A stretch of DNA of 64,000 nucleotides from Acinetobacter venetianus RAG-1 = CIP 110063 (GTDB lineage Bacteria > Pseudomonadota > Gammaproteobacteria > Pseudomonadales > Moraxellaceae): NCBI RefSeq assembly GCF_000368585.1, contig NZ_KB849558.1, positions 62,001-126,000 on the forward strand. Reading direction: 5' to 3'. Below, piece after piece: positions 8,679 to 18,322 of this stretch. The notes below the pieces were generated by a model. That model had not been told where the DNA came from and did no database searches. It saw nothing but the letters and a program-made list of their open reading frames with translations. The stretch's first letter is position 1. Each line of letters starts with the position of its first letter. The position numbers were made by a program, and so were the translations under genes.

Positions 8679-9935
8679 ATGACTATTATTGCATCATTGT
8701 GGGCGCATGCCATCAAGTTCGTATTTTATTACCCATTATTCATGTCTTATCTATGGATGATGGGGGCAATTATTTTTTATTGGAAGGAGCGTCAGGAACC
8801 ACCATATCAGCAACCTGCGGCCTTGGCTGAGTATCCAAAAGTTGCCGTATTAGTTCCTTGCTTTAATGAAGGCGACAATGCAGAAGAAACCATCAGTCAT
8901 GCTTTGCAATTGGATTATCCTAACTTCGAGGTCATTGCGATCAATGATGGTAGTTCTGACAATACTGGTGAGGTACTAGATCGGCTTGCAGCACGATATG
9001 AAAAACTACGAGTTGTTCATTTAGCACAAAACCAAGGCAAGGCGATGGGCTTACAGGCGGGTAGTTTGATGACGGATGCTGAGTTTCTAATTGGGATTGA
9101 TGGTGATGCTTTATTGGATTCGCATGCTGCTAAATGGATGATCCGTCATTTCTTAGAAGATCCAACGGTTGCTGCAGTCACTGGTAATCCACGTATACGT
9201 ACCCGATCAACTTTATTAGGACGGATTCAGGTTGGGGAGTTTTCTTCGATTGTCGGTATGATTAAGCGTGCACAACGAACTTTTGGGCGTTTATTTACGG
9301 TATCAGGTGTGATAACAGCATTCCGTAAAAGTGCAGTACATCAAGTCGATTATTGGTCTCCCAATATGTTGACGGAAGATATTGATATCACATGGAAATT
9401 ACAGCGTGCAGGCTGGGACGTACGATTTGAACCGAATGCATTAGTTTGGATACTCATGCCAGAAACCTTAAATGGCTTATGGAAACAGCGTCTACGCTGG
9501 GCAATGGGGGGAGCACAAGTCCTCGTTAAAAACATTGATGTATTTTTTATTCCTAAATTAAATTTTTTATGGCCTTTGATGTTTGAACTTTGTTTGACAC
9601 TCATTTGGTCATATTTGATGCTTATTATGGCTGTAATTTGGATGCTGCATTTTGTATTGGCAATACCTGAATTAGCTGTTGTGAGTTCACCTTTTTTACC
9701 ATACGGTAGCGGCATTTTGTTAGGGGCGACCTGTTTAATTCAGTTTGCCTTAAGCAAATGGATGGATAGTCGTTATGAACCGAACTTGGGGAAAAACTAC
9801 TATTGGATGATCTGGTATCCCTTTGTATTTTGGTTAATTACGATAACGGCAACGATTGTCGCCTTTCCTAAGGTGTTAGTACGTGGTGAAGAGAAGCGAG
9901 CGCGTTGGATTAGCCCAGATCGTGGAATTCGTTGA
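8679..9935 (+). CDS. pgaC: PgaC, PNAG synthase (GT2 glycosyltransferase)
   Basis: Processive inner-membrane synthase that polymerises GlcNAc from UDP-GlcNAc. The 418-residue protein has N-terminal membrane helices, a cytoplasmic GT2 domain and C-terminal helices. Catalytic signatures are intact: IND with Asp90, DGD at 141-143, TED at 232-234 and QRLRW at 270-274. The ATG at 8679 follows ATGGAG at 8 bp and gives the family N-terminus; an upstream in-frame TTG would overlap pgaB. It acts together with PgaD. There is no PilZ domain; in E. coli cyclic di-GMP binds across PgaC and PgaD. Confidence 0.96.
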   Translation: MTIIASLWAHAIKFVFYYPLFMSYLWMMGAIIFYWKERQEPPYQQPAALAEYPKVAVLVPCFNEGDNAEETISHALQLDYPNFEVIAINDGSSDNTGEVLDRLAARYEKLRVVHLAQNQGKAMGLQAGSLMTDAEFLIGIDGDALLDSHAAKWMIRHFLEDPTVAAVTGNPRIRTRSTLLGRIQVGEFSSIVGMIKRAQRTFGRLFTVSGVITAFRKSAVHQVDYWSPNMLTEDIDITWKLQRAGWDVRFEPNALVWILMPETLNGLWKQRLRWAMGGAQVLVKNIDVFFIPKLNFLWPLMFELCLTLIWSYLMLIMAVIWMLHFVLAIPELAVVSSPFLPYGSGILLGATCLIQFALSKWMDSRYEPNLGKNYYWMIWYPFVFWLITITATIVAFPKVLVRGEEKRARWISPDRGIR

Positions 9936-9967
9936 GTCGAAAGACTTATTTTGCTGAGTAAAGAGCA

Positions 9968-10384
9968 ATGAAAGCAAATAGTTTGATTATTGATTTACGT
10001 CGTCAGCTTCCTTGGCATAAGCGTTATGCTTCTACCACGACGACTGCAATGATGTGGGGTGGATGGTTATTATTATGGCGCCCATTTATTTTAATTTGGT
10101 TGTTAGTTGAGTTTCAGAAAACGCATTTGGCGCAGCGTCTAATGGTAGCTTTTAGTAATGGTGTAGAGCATGGTGCAACTGCTTTATTTGCATGTGCAGT
10201 AGCATTGCTGTTGTGGGGCTTTTTACCAGCCAAGCGTGTTCATAAAACGCATGTCGTTCAAAAAGGACTGGCCGATTACGCACGTTATTTTGAAATGCCA
10301 GAGCAACAGATTCAGAGTGGTCGCCAACAGAAGGTAACAGTCATTCATCATGATGCGAATGGTAAAATTATTGGTATTGAATGA
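9968..10384 (+). CDS. pgaD: PgaD, PNAG synthase accessory subunit
   Basis: Small inner-membrane partner of PgaC needed for polymerisation and, in E. coli, for cyclic di-GMP response. The 138-residue protein has two membrane helices, about residues 28-48 and 70-92, and a cytoplasmic C-terminal tail. The Trp-rich stretch WGGWLLLWRPF is typical of the family. The start at 9968 follows AAAGAG. The gene lies 32 bp after pgaC and ends the operon at a hairpin terminator. Confidence 0.9.
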   Translation: MKANSLIIDLRRQLPWHKRYASTTTTAMMWGGWLLLWRPFILIWLLVEFQKTHLAQRLMVAFSNGVEHGATALFACAVALLLWGFLPAKRVHKTHVVQKGLADYARYFEMPEQQIQSGRQQKVTVIHHDANGKIIGIE

Positions 10385-10408
10385 TGTAGTCTATTGATAA
10401 ATATACAG

Positions 10409-10435
10409 CACCTTAGTTTATTTTGAATTAAGGTG
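10409..10435 (+). terminator. terminator of pgaBCD
   Basis: CACCTTA at 10409-10415 pairs with TAAGGTG at 10429-10435 and is followed by a T-run. Confidence 0.75.
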
Positions 10436-10470
10436 TTTTTTATTCTCTTGAATTTTAGGCATAAAAAAAA

Positions 10471-10484
10471 CCAGCTTACGCTGG
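10471..10484 (-). terminator. terminator of tRNA-Leu copy 1
   Basis: Read on the minus strand, CCAGC-GTAA-GCTGG is followed by a run of eight T, 36 bp after the tRNA 3' end. Confidence 0.85.
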
Positions 10485-10519
10485 ATTTTTATTTGCACCA
10501 TCAAACATTAGTTGAAAGA

Positions 10520-10605
10520 TGGTGCCCGAGGCCAGACTCGAACTGGCACGCTTTGTGGGCGGGGGATTTTAAATCCCCTGTGTCTACCGATTTCACCACT
10601 CGGGC
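10520..10605 (-). tRNA. tRNA-Leu (anticodon TAA), copy 1
   Basis: An 86-nt type II tRNA including encoded CCA. Acceptor GCCCGAG pairs with CTCGGGC; the anticodon loop TTTAAAA between GGGGA and TCCCC gives TAA; a long variable arm and the TTCGA T-loop are present. The sequence is identical to the copy at 12692-12777. It has a convincing promoter of its own. Confidence 0.97.
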
Positions 10606-10614
10606 ATGTGCGCA

Positions 10615-10643
10615 ATAATAGAGGACACTTTAAAACTTGGCAA
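10615..10643 (-). promoter_or_regulatory. sigma-70 promoter for tRNA-Leu copy 1
   Basis: On the minus strand TTGCCA (10643-10638) and TATTAT (10620-10615) are separated by exactly 17 bp; the -10 box ends 9 bp before the tRNA 5' end. Confidence 0.7.
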
Positions 10644-10812
10644 GAGTTAAACTTGTTATTTGCTTTCTTTTCAATCAATTCATGCATTTATCTGATGAAA
10701 AGTGAACGATATGAGGGTGTTTTCATGATTCTTTCATCAAACTGAGATCAAAAGTTCATCTAAGCAGCGTAATTTCAATCATTTATAGTTATAAAACGAA
10801 GGTAGCTATCAA

Positions 10813-12573
10813 ATGACAGCAAAAATTTCGAGACGGGCACTCATTCAAAACAGCTTATTTGGCTTTGGGGCATTATCTTTATCGGTTGGGATTACAGGAT
10901 GTAATGATAGTTCTGACAAGGAATCATCGACATTACAGGTGAATTTTGAACATGGAGTAGCAAGTGGTGATCCACTGCAAGATCGCGTAATTTTATGGAC
11001 TCGTTTAACCCCGAATGAGGCGAGTGCACGTTTGCAAGTGACATGGCAAATCGCAAAAGATCAAGAATTTAAACAAATCATTAAAACAGATAAAGTGACA
11101 ACATCAGCATCACAAGATTTTACCGTAAAGGTGGATGCAACAGGCCTTATTCCTGATCAAAGTTATTTTTACCGTTTTATTTTTGGAGATAAGATTTCTC
11201 CAGTAGGACAGACTAAAACTTTGCCAACAACAACAACTAAAGTGAGTTTTGCTGTTTGCTCATGTTCCAATTATCCTGCGGGTTATTTTTACGTTTATCG
11301 TGAAATGGCAAAGCAAAATGTAGATGTGGTTATTCATTTGGGTGACTACATATATGAATATGGCGCTGATGGTTATGCAACTGAAGACGCCGAAAAACTT
11401 GGTCGTACTTTGCCAGTGGATAACAATAAAGAAATTATTAAATTAGATGACTACCGCAAACGTTATGCACTGTATCGTAAAGATAAAGACTTACAAGCTG
11501 CTCATCAACGTCATCCATTTATTGTGATTTGGGATGACCATGAGTTAGCGAATGATACGTGGAAAGATGGGGCGGAGAATCATCAAGAAAATGAAGGTTC
11601 TTTCTTGGATCGTAAACTAGCAGCTCTACAAGCCTATTTTGAGTGGATGCCAATTCGTCCTGTTGATGATCAACATGTAAAAATCTATCGCCAATTCGAT
11701 TTCGGTAATCTTGTTCAACTTACTATGTTGGATACACGTATTATTGCACGTGATGAACAGTTGGATTATGCAAATTATTTAACAGCTACAGGCTTAGATG
11801 TTACTAAATTCCAAGCGGATCTCACCAACCCAGCGCGTACTTTAATGGGGTTCGAACAACGTGATTGGTTGCTTGGAAAATTACAACAGTCAACTGCAAC
11901 ATGGAATGTGCTAGGTCAGCAGATTTTAATGGCGAAAATGTTTATTCCTGCTGAATTATTGCTTTCTTTGGCTGAAATTACATCTGGTAATCCAAGTGCT
12001 GACACACTTGCAAAAATGAATACGCAAATTACTGAGCTGGTAACACTAAAAGTTCGTTTGCAAAATAATGATCCAACACTTACAGAACAAGAAAAAGCAC
12101 GAGTCCTTACCACTGCACCTTATAATTTAGATGCTTGGGATGGCTATTTCACTGAACGTGAAATTTTGTACGGTACATTAGCGCAGTTGAAAAAGAAAAT
12201 TGTTGTTTTGGCAGGAGATACGCACAATGCTTGGTCTTCAAATTTATATAGTAAAGATGGGGCATATGTTGGTGTCGAGTTGGCAACGAGTTCGGTGTCT
12301 TCACCGGGACTTGAAAAATACCTCAATATTCCTTTGGCGCAATTGCAGCAGTTTGAATTTGCATTTAAAACATTAATTGATGAACTAAATTATTGTAATT
12401 TAAATCAAAGAGGTTACTTGGTCGTACAATTTGATAATGCACAAGTACAATCTCAATGGAATTTTGTAGATTCTATTAAGCAAGCAACTTATATGATTGA
12501 TGAAAGTAGACAGCATCAACTTAGTCTAGATGCGAATCTTATGCCAGTGAATACAGCACAGCAAGTCGCTTAG
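10813..12573 (+). CDS. phoD: PhoD-like alkaline phosphatase / phosphodiesterase, Tat-exported
   Basis: Releases phosphate from phosphomono- or diesters outside the cytoplasm; family members use calcium and iron. The 586-residue precursor starts with a twin-arginine motif SRRALI, a mild hydrophobic stretch and a lipobox-like ITGC near residue 30, suggesting a Tat lipoprotein. A PhoD N-terminal domain covers about 40-130. The metallophosphatase domain carries LGDYIYEY, WDDHELANDTWKDG and the late GDTHNAW. It is a single gene between two tRNA-Leu copies and has its own terminator. No Pho box was recognised upstream. Confidence 0.9.
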   Translation: MTAKISRRALIQNSLFGFGALSLSVGITGCNDSSDKESSTLQVNFEHGVASGDPLQDRVILWTRLTPNEASARLQVTWQIAKDQEFKQIIKTDKVTTSASQDFTVKVDATGLIPDQSYFYRFIFGDKISPVGQTKTLPTTTTKVSFAVCSCSNYPAGYFYVYREMAKQNVDVVIHLGDYIYEYGADGYATEDAEKLGRTLPVDNNKEIIKLDDYRKRYALYRKDKDLQAAHQRHPFIVIWDDHELANDTWKDGAENHQENEGSFLDRKLAALQAYFEWMPIRPVDDQHVKIYRQFDFGNLVQLTMLDTRIIARDEQLDYANYLTATGLDVTKFQADLTNPARTLMGFEQRDWLLGKLQQSTATWNVLGQQILMAKMFIPAELLLSLAEITSGNPSADTLAKMNTQITELVTLKVRLQNNDPTLTEQEKARVLTTAPYNLDAWDGYFTEREILYGTLAQLKKKIVVLAGDTHNAWSSNLYSKDGAYVGVELATSSVSSPGLEKYLNIPLAQLQQFEFAFKTLIDELNYCNLNQRGYLVVQFDNAQVQSQWNFVDSIKQATYMIDESRQHQLSLDANLMPVNTAQQVA

Positions 12574-12584
12574 TTATGTAATGC

Positions 12585-12614
12585 AAAAAGCCAAGTTTCA
12601 ATACTTGGCTTTTT
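12585..12614 (+). terminator. terminator of phoD
   Basis: AAAAAGCCAAGT pairs with ACTTGGCTTTTT around a 6-base loop, 12 bp after the stop codon. Confidence 0.88.
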
Positions 12615-12642
12615 ATTTCTTTAAATTTTAGACATAAAAAAA

Positions 12643-12656
12643 CCAGCTTACGCTGG
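12643..12656 (-). terminator. terminator of the tRNA-Cys/tRNA-Leu unit
   Basis: CCAGC-GTAA-GCTGG followed by seven T on the minus strand, the same hairpin as at 10471-10484. Confidence 0.85.
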
Positions 12657-12691
12657 ATTTTTATTTGCACCATCAAACATTAGTTGAAAGA

Positions 12692-12777
12692 TGGTGCCCG
12701 AGGCCAGACTCGAACTGGCACGCTTTGTGGGCGGGGGATTTTAAATCCCCTGTGTCTACCGATTTCACCACTCGGGC
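12692..12777 (-). tRNA. tRNA-Leu (anticodon TAA), copy 2
   Basis: An 86-nt tRNA including CCA, identical to the copy at 10520-10605. It lies 8 bp downstream of tRNA-Cys on the same strand and is probably transcribed with it. Confidence 0.97.
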
Positions 12778-12785
12778 TTTACCAA

Positions 12786-12859
12786 TGGAGGCGGAGGTCG
12801 GAATCGAACCGGCGTACACGGAGTTGCAGTCCGCTGCATGACCACTCTGCCACCCCGCC
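12786..12859 (-). tRNA. tRNA-Cys (anticodon GCA)
   Basis: A 74-nt tRNA including CCA. GGCGGGG forms the acceptor stem, the anticodon loop CTGCAAC between GCGGA and TCCGT gives GCA, the T-arm has TTCGA, and the discriminator base is T, as expected for Cys. Confidence 0.97.
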
Positions 12860-12876
12860 ATCTCTTGGTGATGCAC

Positions 12877-12904
12877 ATATTAGCAATCTTTAGAAAAAAA
12901 ACAA
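12877..12904 (-). promoter_or_regulatory. promoter of tRNA-Cys/tRNA-Leu
   Basis: On the minus strand TTGTTT and TAATAT stand 16 bp apart, ending 17 bp before tRNA-Cys. The match is moderate. Confidence 0.5.
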
Positions 12905-13011
12905 TAGTGTTTATAGCGAATATGCACATAAAAACAACATCTAAAAGAATATTGGCGAAATTATCATGTATTATTTACACAATTGATTCATACCCACTTT
13001 GGAGATGCGCT

Positions 13012-13860
13012 GTGGCATTGGTTTTAGACGGTCGTGCATTGGCAAAACAAATTGAAACGGATTTGTTGGTACGTGTAGAAGCATTAAAAGCAAAATCGGG
13101 TCGTACCCCAATTTTAGCAACAATCTTAGTTGGTGATGATGGCGCATCTGCAACTTATGTGCGTATGAAGGGGAATGCTTGCCGTCGTGTGGGCATGGAT
13201 TCTTTGAAAGTAGAACTTCCAAAAGAAACCACAACTGAACAATTACTTGCTGAAATTGAAAAATTAAATGCCAATCCAGATGTTCATGGCATTTTGCTTC
13301 AACATCCAGTACCTGAACAAATTGATGAAAGAGCGTGTTTCGATGCGATTTCTTTAGAAAAAGATGTAGATGGTGTAACTTGCCTTGGTTATGGTCGCAT
13401 GGCAATGGGTGAGGCAGCCTATGGTTCTGCTACACCAGCAGGTATCATGACGATTTTAAAAGAAAACAATATCGAAATCGCGGGTAAACATGCTGTTGTT
13501 GTTGGTCGTTCAGCTATTTTAGGTAAACCAATGGCTGCTATGTTATTGGAAGCGAACGCAACGGTAACGATTTGCCATTCACGTACACAGAACCTTGCTG
13601 AGTTTGTCAAACAAGCCGATATTATTGTGGGTGCTGTAGGTAAAGCAGAATTGATCCAAAAAGATTGGATTAAACAAGGTGCAGTTGTCGTTGATGCTGG
13701 TTTCCATCCACGTGATGGCGGTGGTGTTGGTGATATTCAACTGGTAGGCATTGAAGAAATTGCTTCTGCATATACACCTGTACCCGGCGGTGTTGGCCCA
13801 ATGACAATTACCACTTTGATTCGTCAAACGGTGGAAGCCGCAGAAAAAGCTTTAGGTTAA
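13012..13860 (+). CDS. folD: FolD, methylenetetrahydrofolate dehydrogenase / cyclohydrolase
   Basis: Bifunctional cytoplasmic enzyme that interconverts 5,10-methylene-, methenyl- and 10-formyl-tetrahydrofolate for one-carbon supply. The GTG at 13012 after GGAG gives the family start [11 protein letters not shown] and a standard length of 282 residues; the frame remains open further upstream through tRNA-Cys but that part is not protein. Motifs: [17 protein letters not shown] with the catalytic Lys (YVxxK), [13 protein letters not shown], the NADP-binding [12 protein letters not shown] and the C-terminal [10 protein letters not shown]. It is followed by a terminator and by a methyltransferase gene. 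Confidence 0.97.
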   Translation: MALVLDGRALAKQIETDLLVRVEALKAKSGRTPILATILVGDDGASATYVRMKGNACRRVGMDSLKVELPKETTTEQLLAEIEKLNANPDVHGILLQHPVPEQIDERACFDAISLEKDVDGVTCLGYGRMAMGEAAYGSATPAGIMTILKENNIEIAGKHAVVVGRSAILGKPMAAMLLEANATVTICHSRTQNLAEFVKQADIIVGAVGKAELIQKDWIKQGAVVVDAGFHPRDGGGVGDIQLVGIEEIASAYTPVPGGVGPMTITTLIRQTVEAAEKALG

Positions 13861-13867
13861 TATTTTG

Positions 13868-13887
13868 GCCCCTCTGAATAGAGGGGC
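13868..13887 (+). terminator. terminator of folD
   Basis: GCCCCTCT pairs with AGAGGGGC around GAAT and is followed by six T. Confidence 0.9.
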
Positions 13888-13909
13888 TTTTTTCAAGAAT
13901 GAAAGAAAT

Positions 13910-14578
13910 ATGAGTTGTACTTTTCAATTTGCAAAAGCACCTGAGCAATTGCTTAAAGCTTTGCATGACGTTATTCCAAACACTGATTTATTGGCACAGC
14001 AGCTACCTGAAACACCTATTTCATTGTGGTTGATTCCACCTGTATTTCCTACAGATCGTTTGGATGATGAAGTCATTCGCCGTATTTGGAATGAAACACC
14101 GTATTGGATCTTTTGTTGGGCATCAGGGCTGGCAATGGCGCAATGGTTACTTGCTGAACCACATCATGTAAAAGATAAAGTTGTGCTTGATTTTGGGGCT
14201 GGCTCAGGTGTGGTTGCGATTGCTGCAAAAATGGCAGGAGCAAAGCGCGTAATTTGCTGTGATATTGATCCGATCAGTTTGGAATCATGTCGCGAAAATG
14301 CATTATTGAATAATGTTGAACTTGAATACCTTGATGATTTGTACAAGTCAGAACAAGTCGATGTACTGCTTGCTGCTGATGTGCTTTATGATCAATGTAA
14401 TCGTTTCTTTTTAGACGAGTTTTTAAAATTCGCACCAGAAGTTTGGGTTGCAGATAGTCGAGTTAAAAATTTTAGTCATCCTCAATATTTAAAAATAGAT
14501 GAGCGGAGTGCGACGACTTGGCCAGATTTAGATGAGGCAAAAGAGTTTCGCAATGTGAGTTTTTATCGCACGAAATAG
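13910..14578 (+). CDS. class I SAM-dependent methyltransferase (METTL20/PrmA-like)
   Basis: A 222-residue cytoplasmic methyltransferase. Motif I is VLDFGAGSGVVAIAA around residues 100-114, followed by the acidic CDIDP loop; AADVLYD matches the DxxY-type motif of seven-beta-strand protein lysine methyltransferases such as METTL20, which modifies electron-transfer flavoprotein beta. That substrate is only a suggestion. The WLIPPVFPTDRLDDE segment before the core is also typical of this group. The start at 13910 follows GAAAGAAAT, directly after the folD terminator; an upstream frame from 13865 would run through that hairpin and is rejected. Confidence 0.82.
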   Translation: MSCTFQFAKAPEQLLKALHDVIPNTDLLAQQLPETPISLWLIPPVFPTDRLDDEVIRRIWNETPYWIFCWASGLAMAQWLLAEPHHVKDKVVLDFGAGSGVVAIAAKMAGAKRVICCDIDPISLESCRENALLNNVELEYLDDLYKSEQVDVLLAADVLYDQCNRFFLDEFLKFAPEVWVADSRVKNFSHPQYLKIDERSATTWPDLDEAKEFRNVSFYRTK

Positions 14579-14708
14579 TAATTTACTGCCTGAATCATTT
14601 TTCAACTACGATATAAAAACTCAACACAAGCTCGTTCAACCTCATGCTAAAACATCAATGTGAAATCAAATTTGATTTGATGACGCATTTAGCGAATAAA
14701 GGTGATTT

Positions 14709-14993
14709 ATGAGTTTTGAGCAAGTAGATGATGGGAAGCATGGTGTATTTAAACTGATTCAAGGTGATTTAGTCGCAGGGGAAATGGCTTATACATGGGC
14801 GGGTGATTCAATGCTGATCATTGATCATACAGATGTGAACGAAAGCTTTCGAGGTCAAGGCGTGGGGCGACAACTTTTAGATGAATTGATTGCTTTTGTA
14901 AGGGAGCGTCAAGTAAAAGTTATTCCTTTATGTCCATTTGCGAAATCTGTTTTTGATAAAGACGCTTCAATTCACGATGTTTTAAAAATATAA
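14709..14993 (+). CDS. GNAT-family N-acetyltransferase, short COG2388 type
   Basis: A 94-residue single-domain acetyltransferase of the small YidJ/Gtn-like group. The acetyl-CoA-binding signature FRGQGVGRQLLDELI (Q/RxxGxG/A) is at about 48-62, and VIPLCPFAKSVF is the characteristic end of the family, with a conserved Cys. No membrane segment. The start at 14709 follows AAAGGTGA. The substrate is unknown. It converges on the following lipoprotein gene with a shared terminator between. Confidence 0.85.
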   Translation: MSFEQVDDGKHGVFKLIQGDLVAGEMAYTWAGDSMLIIDHTDVNESFRGQGVGRQLLDELIAFVRERQVKVIPLCPFAKSVFDKDASIHDVLKI

Positions 14994-15002
14994 AAATGAT
15001 GT

Positions 15003-15032
15003 GATGTGTGAGTCAAGAACGGCTCACACATC
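15003..15032. terminator. bidirectional terminator
   Basis: GATGTGTGAG pairs exactly with CTCACACATC, between the acetyltransferase and the convergent lipoprotein gene. Confidence 0.8.
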
Positions 15033-15054
15033 CTTTATTATTGAATTTATTTTA

Positions 15055-15477
15055 TTAAGAGCAAGTATAACGAACGACTTTCAGCGTTGAAGGTCGAGCT
15101 TCAAGTGCCTGACGAGTTGCATAACCTTCGCTATTGTTTAAATCAGGAGAGTTGGATAGACCAAAAGTTGCTCGACTGTTTCCAATTTTTACACCGTATT
15201 GCTCTTCTTGTGTTGGATTCACAATTTCATTCACACTCAGCACAGAAAGTTTATAATTTTTTTCTACACCCAGCACTTGTTTGCAGGCATGTTGGAGCTT
15301 TTTCTCATCAATATCACGATTGCTTCGACCAGCCAAAGTATAGGCCAGTGTTGCAGAAGTTGCTGTTTTACTTTCAATTTGATAACCGGTCACGCCGTTG
15401 TATTGGTGTGGACTGCTTTGACATGCCGTGATCAAAAGGGTTCCGCTCATAATAAAAAATAAATTCGTTTTTTTCAT
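15055..15477 (-). CDS. lipoprotein of unknown function, 140 residues
   Basis: Lipoprotein precursor with a lysine N-terminus, hydrophobic core and lipobox LITAC at about residues 15-19. The mature domain of about 120 residues alternates beta-like segments and has two Cys besides the lipidated one, near the middle and at the C-terminus (YTCS), possibly a disulphide. No family recognised with confidence. It is transcribed away from glpK, sharing the 260-bp region that contains the glpK promoter. Membrane location is well supported; function is open. Confidence 0.75.
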   Translation of the reverse strand: MKKTNLFFIMSGTLLITACQSSPHQYNGVTGYQIESKTATSATLAYTLAGRSNRDIDEKKLQHACKQVLGVEKNYKLSVLSVNEIVNPTQEEQYGVKIGNSRATFGLSNSPDLNNSEGYATRQALEARPSTLKVVRYTCS

Positions 15478-15590
15478 ATCAATGGTCCTGTTATTTCTGG
15501 TTCAAGTATCGCATAAAATAGATTTTGAATTGTGAGGATTCTTTAAAACAAAGGCTATTCATCGAATTTAGGTTCAAAGTTATAGAAAAG

Positions 15591-15622
15591 AATTTTCGTT
15601 TTCGAACAATTTTGCATATAAT
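15591..15622 (+). promoter_or_regulatory. glpK promoter with candidate GlpR operator
   Basis: TTTTCGTTTTCGAA at 15593-15606 resembles GlpR-type operators and overlaps the -35 position of a promoter whose -10 is TATAAT at 15617-15622. The -35 itself is poor, in keeping with regulation. A further TTTTCGAAAA word lies behind glpR. Confidence 0.5.
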
Positions 15623-15674
15623 CTGCCAAGTTTTTTATTTAATACAGAAGTCATTGCTTTTTTGCAGTATTGGA

Positions 15675-17253
<1,579 letters not shown>

Positions 17254-17297
17254 GTTAAAATACCCCAAATTTTATGACGTAAAATAACATAGGACGA

Positions 17298-18062
17298 ATG
17301 AGCATGAGCTTGATACTACGCCAACAAAAAACCCTCGAATTAGTGAGAGAACGTGGCTATATAAGTATTGAAGAACTTGCTCAGTATTTCGATGTTACGC
17401 CTCAAACTATCCGCCGTGATATTAATCAATTGGCGGATGAAGGTTTGTTACGTCGTTATCATGGTGGTGCGGCGCATGATTCAAGTGTTGAAAATACTGA
17501 ATATACTATGCGCGTAGGTCACATGCTTGAGGAAAAAAGGATCATTGCAGCAGCTGTTGCAGCGGCTGTACCAGATCATGCTTCTCTGTTTATTAATATT
17601 GGGACCACGACAGAAGCGATTGCTCATGCATTGCTGAATCATACGGGGTTAAAAATCATCACCAATAACTTAAATGTTGCGAAAATTCTAAGTACCAAAG
17701 AAGACTTTGAAGTCTTGATTGCTAGCGGTCGTGTTCGTCCTGATGGTGGTGTAATTGGACAGGCAACAGCTGATTTCTTCAAACAATTTAAAGCGGATTA
17801 TGCTTTGGTTGGAATTAGTGGCATTGATGAAGATGGGACTTTACTAGATTTTGATTTTCAGGAAGTCTGTGTATCTCAGGAAATCGTTTCAAGTGCGAGA
17901 CAAGTTTTTCTTGCAGCTGACAGTACCAAGTTTGGCCGTAATGCAATGATTCGTTTGGGTTCGCTTAAGCAAGTGGACTGTATTTTTACTGATCAGCAAC
18001 CCAACGAACAATACACTAAAATCATCCGAGATTTAGGAATCGGGTTAATTATCGCCAAATAA
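17298..18062 (+). CDS. glpR: GlpR, DeoR-family glycerol-3-phosphate repressor
   Basis: Transcription repressor that releases DNA when it binds glycerol 3-phosphate. An N-terminal DeoR helix-turn-helix covers residues 5-55, with [20 protein letters not shown] as the recognition unit, and a DeoRC sugar-phosphate domain follows, including [10 protein letters not shown] and ITNNLNVA. The protein is 254 residues. Its place between glpK and glpD, and TTTTCG words near both ends, support regulation of this cluster. The ATG at 17298 follows TAGGACGA. Confidence 0.95.
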   Translation: MSMSLILRQQKTLELVRERGYISIEELAQYFDVTPQTIRRDINQLADEGLLRRYHGGAAHDSSVENTEYTMRVGHMLEEKRIIAAAVAAAVPDHASLFINIGTTTEAIAHALLNHTGLKIITNNLNVAKILSTKEDFEVLIASGRVRPDGGVIGQATADFFKQFKADYALVGISGIDEDGTLLDFDFQEVCVSQEIVSSARQVFLAADSTKFGRNAMIRLGSLKQVDCIFTDQQPNEQYTKIIRDLGIGLIIAK

Positions 18063-18069
18063 ATATTCA

Positions 18070-18079
18070 TTTTCGAAAA
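18070..18079. promoter_or_regulatory. TTTTCGAAAA palindrome, candidate GlpR site
   Basis: A perfect 10-bp palindrome 8 bp after the glpR stop. It shares its core with the operator-like sequence before glpK. It lies upstream of the glpR terminator and about 240 bp before glpD. Confidence 0.35.
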
Positions 18080-18092
18080 ATTGTTACTTTTA

Positions 18093-18117
18093 TTGAGCCA
18101 GCGAAAGTTTGGCTCAA
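18093..18117 (+). terminator. terminator after glpR
   Basis: TTGAGCCA pairs with TGGCTCAA and is followed by seven T, so glpD probably has its own promoter in the next 200 bp, where TTTTCAATATTGAA near 18283 is a further operator-like palindrome. Confidence 0.85.
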
Positions 18118-18322
18118 TTTTTTTATAGATTAATACAACACAACGCTTTATCAGTCAGTCATACAGTTAATTTTCATAATTTCATTAAATTATTTTCATT
18201 TTTTACCATTCATCTAAAAATGTCTATTAATTGGCATTTTTTTGGCTAATTTTAATTGTTTATTTTCATTTGATATGTTTTAATTTTCAATATTGAACAA
18301 TAATGAAAATTTGCGGTGATTT

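Larger units (their letters stand above)
10451..10605. repeat. direct repeat copy 1 (tRNA-Leu plus terminator)
   Basis: A 155-bp block that recurs at 12624-12777 with only one substitution and one extra A in an A-run. Both copies contain the whole tRNA-Leu(TAA) and its terminator, and they flank the phoD-like gene. Confidence 0.95.
12624..12777. repeat. direct repeat copy 2 (tRNA-Leu plus terminator)
   Basis: A 154-bp block nearly identical to 10451-10605. Its upstream neighbour on the minus strand is tRNA-Cys, so this looks like the ancestral copy within a tRNA operon. Confidence 0.95.

Noticed and set aside
10433..10745. Open frames running through tRNA-Leu copy 1
   Set aside because: They read antisense through the tRNA and terminator, and an identical peptide recurs at the second tRNA copy; the tRNA explains the sequence.
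12673..12893. Open frames across tRNA-Leu copy 2 and tRNA-Cys on both strands
   Set aside because: Both tRNAs are complete and conserved; the frames are by-products.
12838..13011. N-terminal extension of FolD by 58 residues
   Set aside because: It would begin inside tRNA-Cys and has no family match; GTG at 13012 with GGAG gives the normal 282 residues.
15087..15462. Plus-strand frames opposite the 140-residue lipoprotein
   Set aside because: The minus frame has a signal peptide, lipobox and terminator; the plus frames have none.
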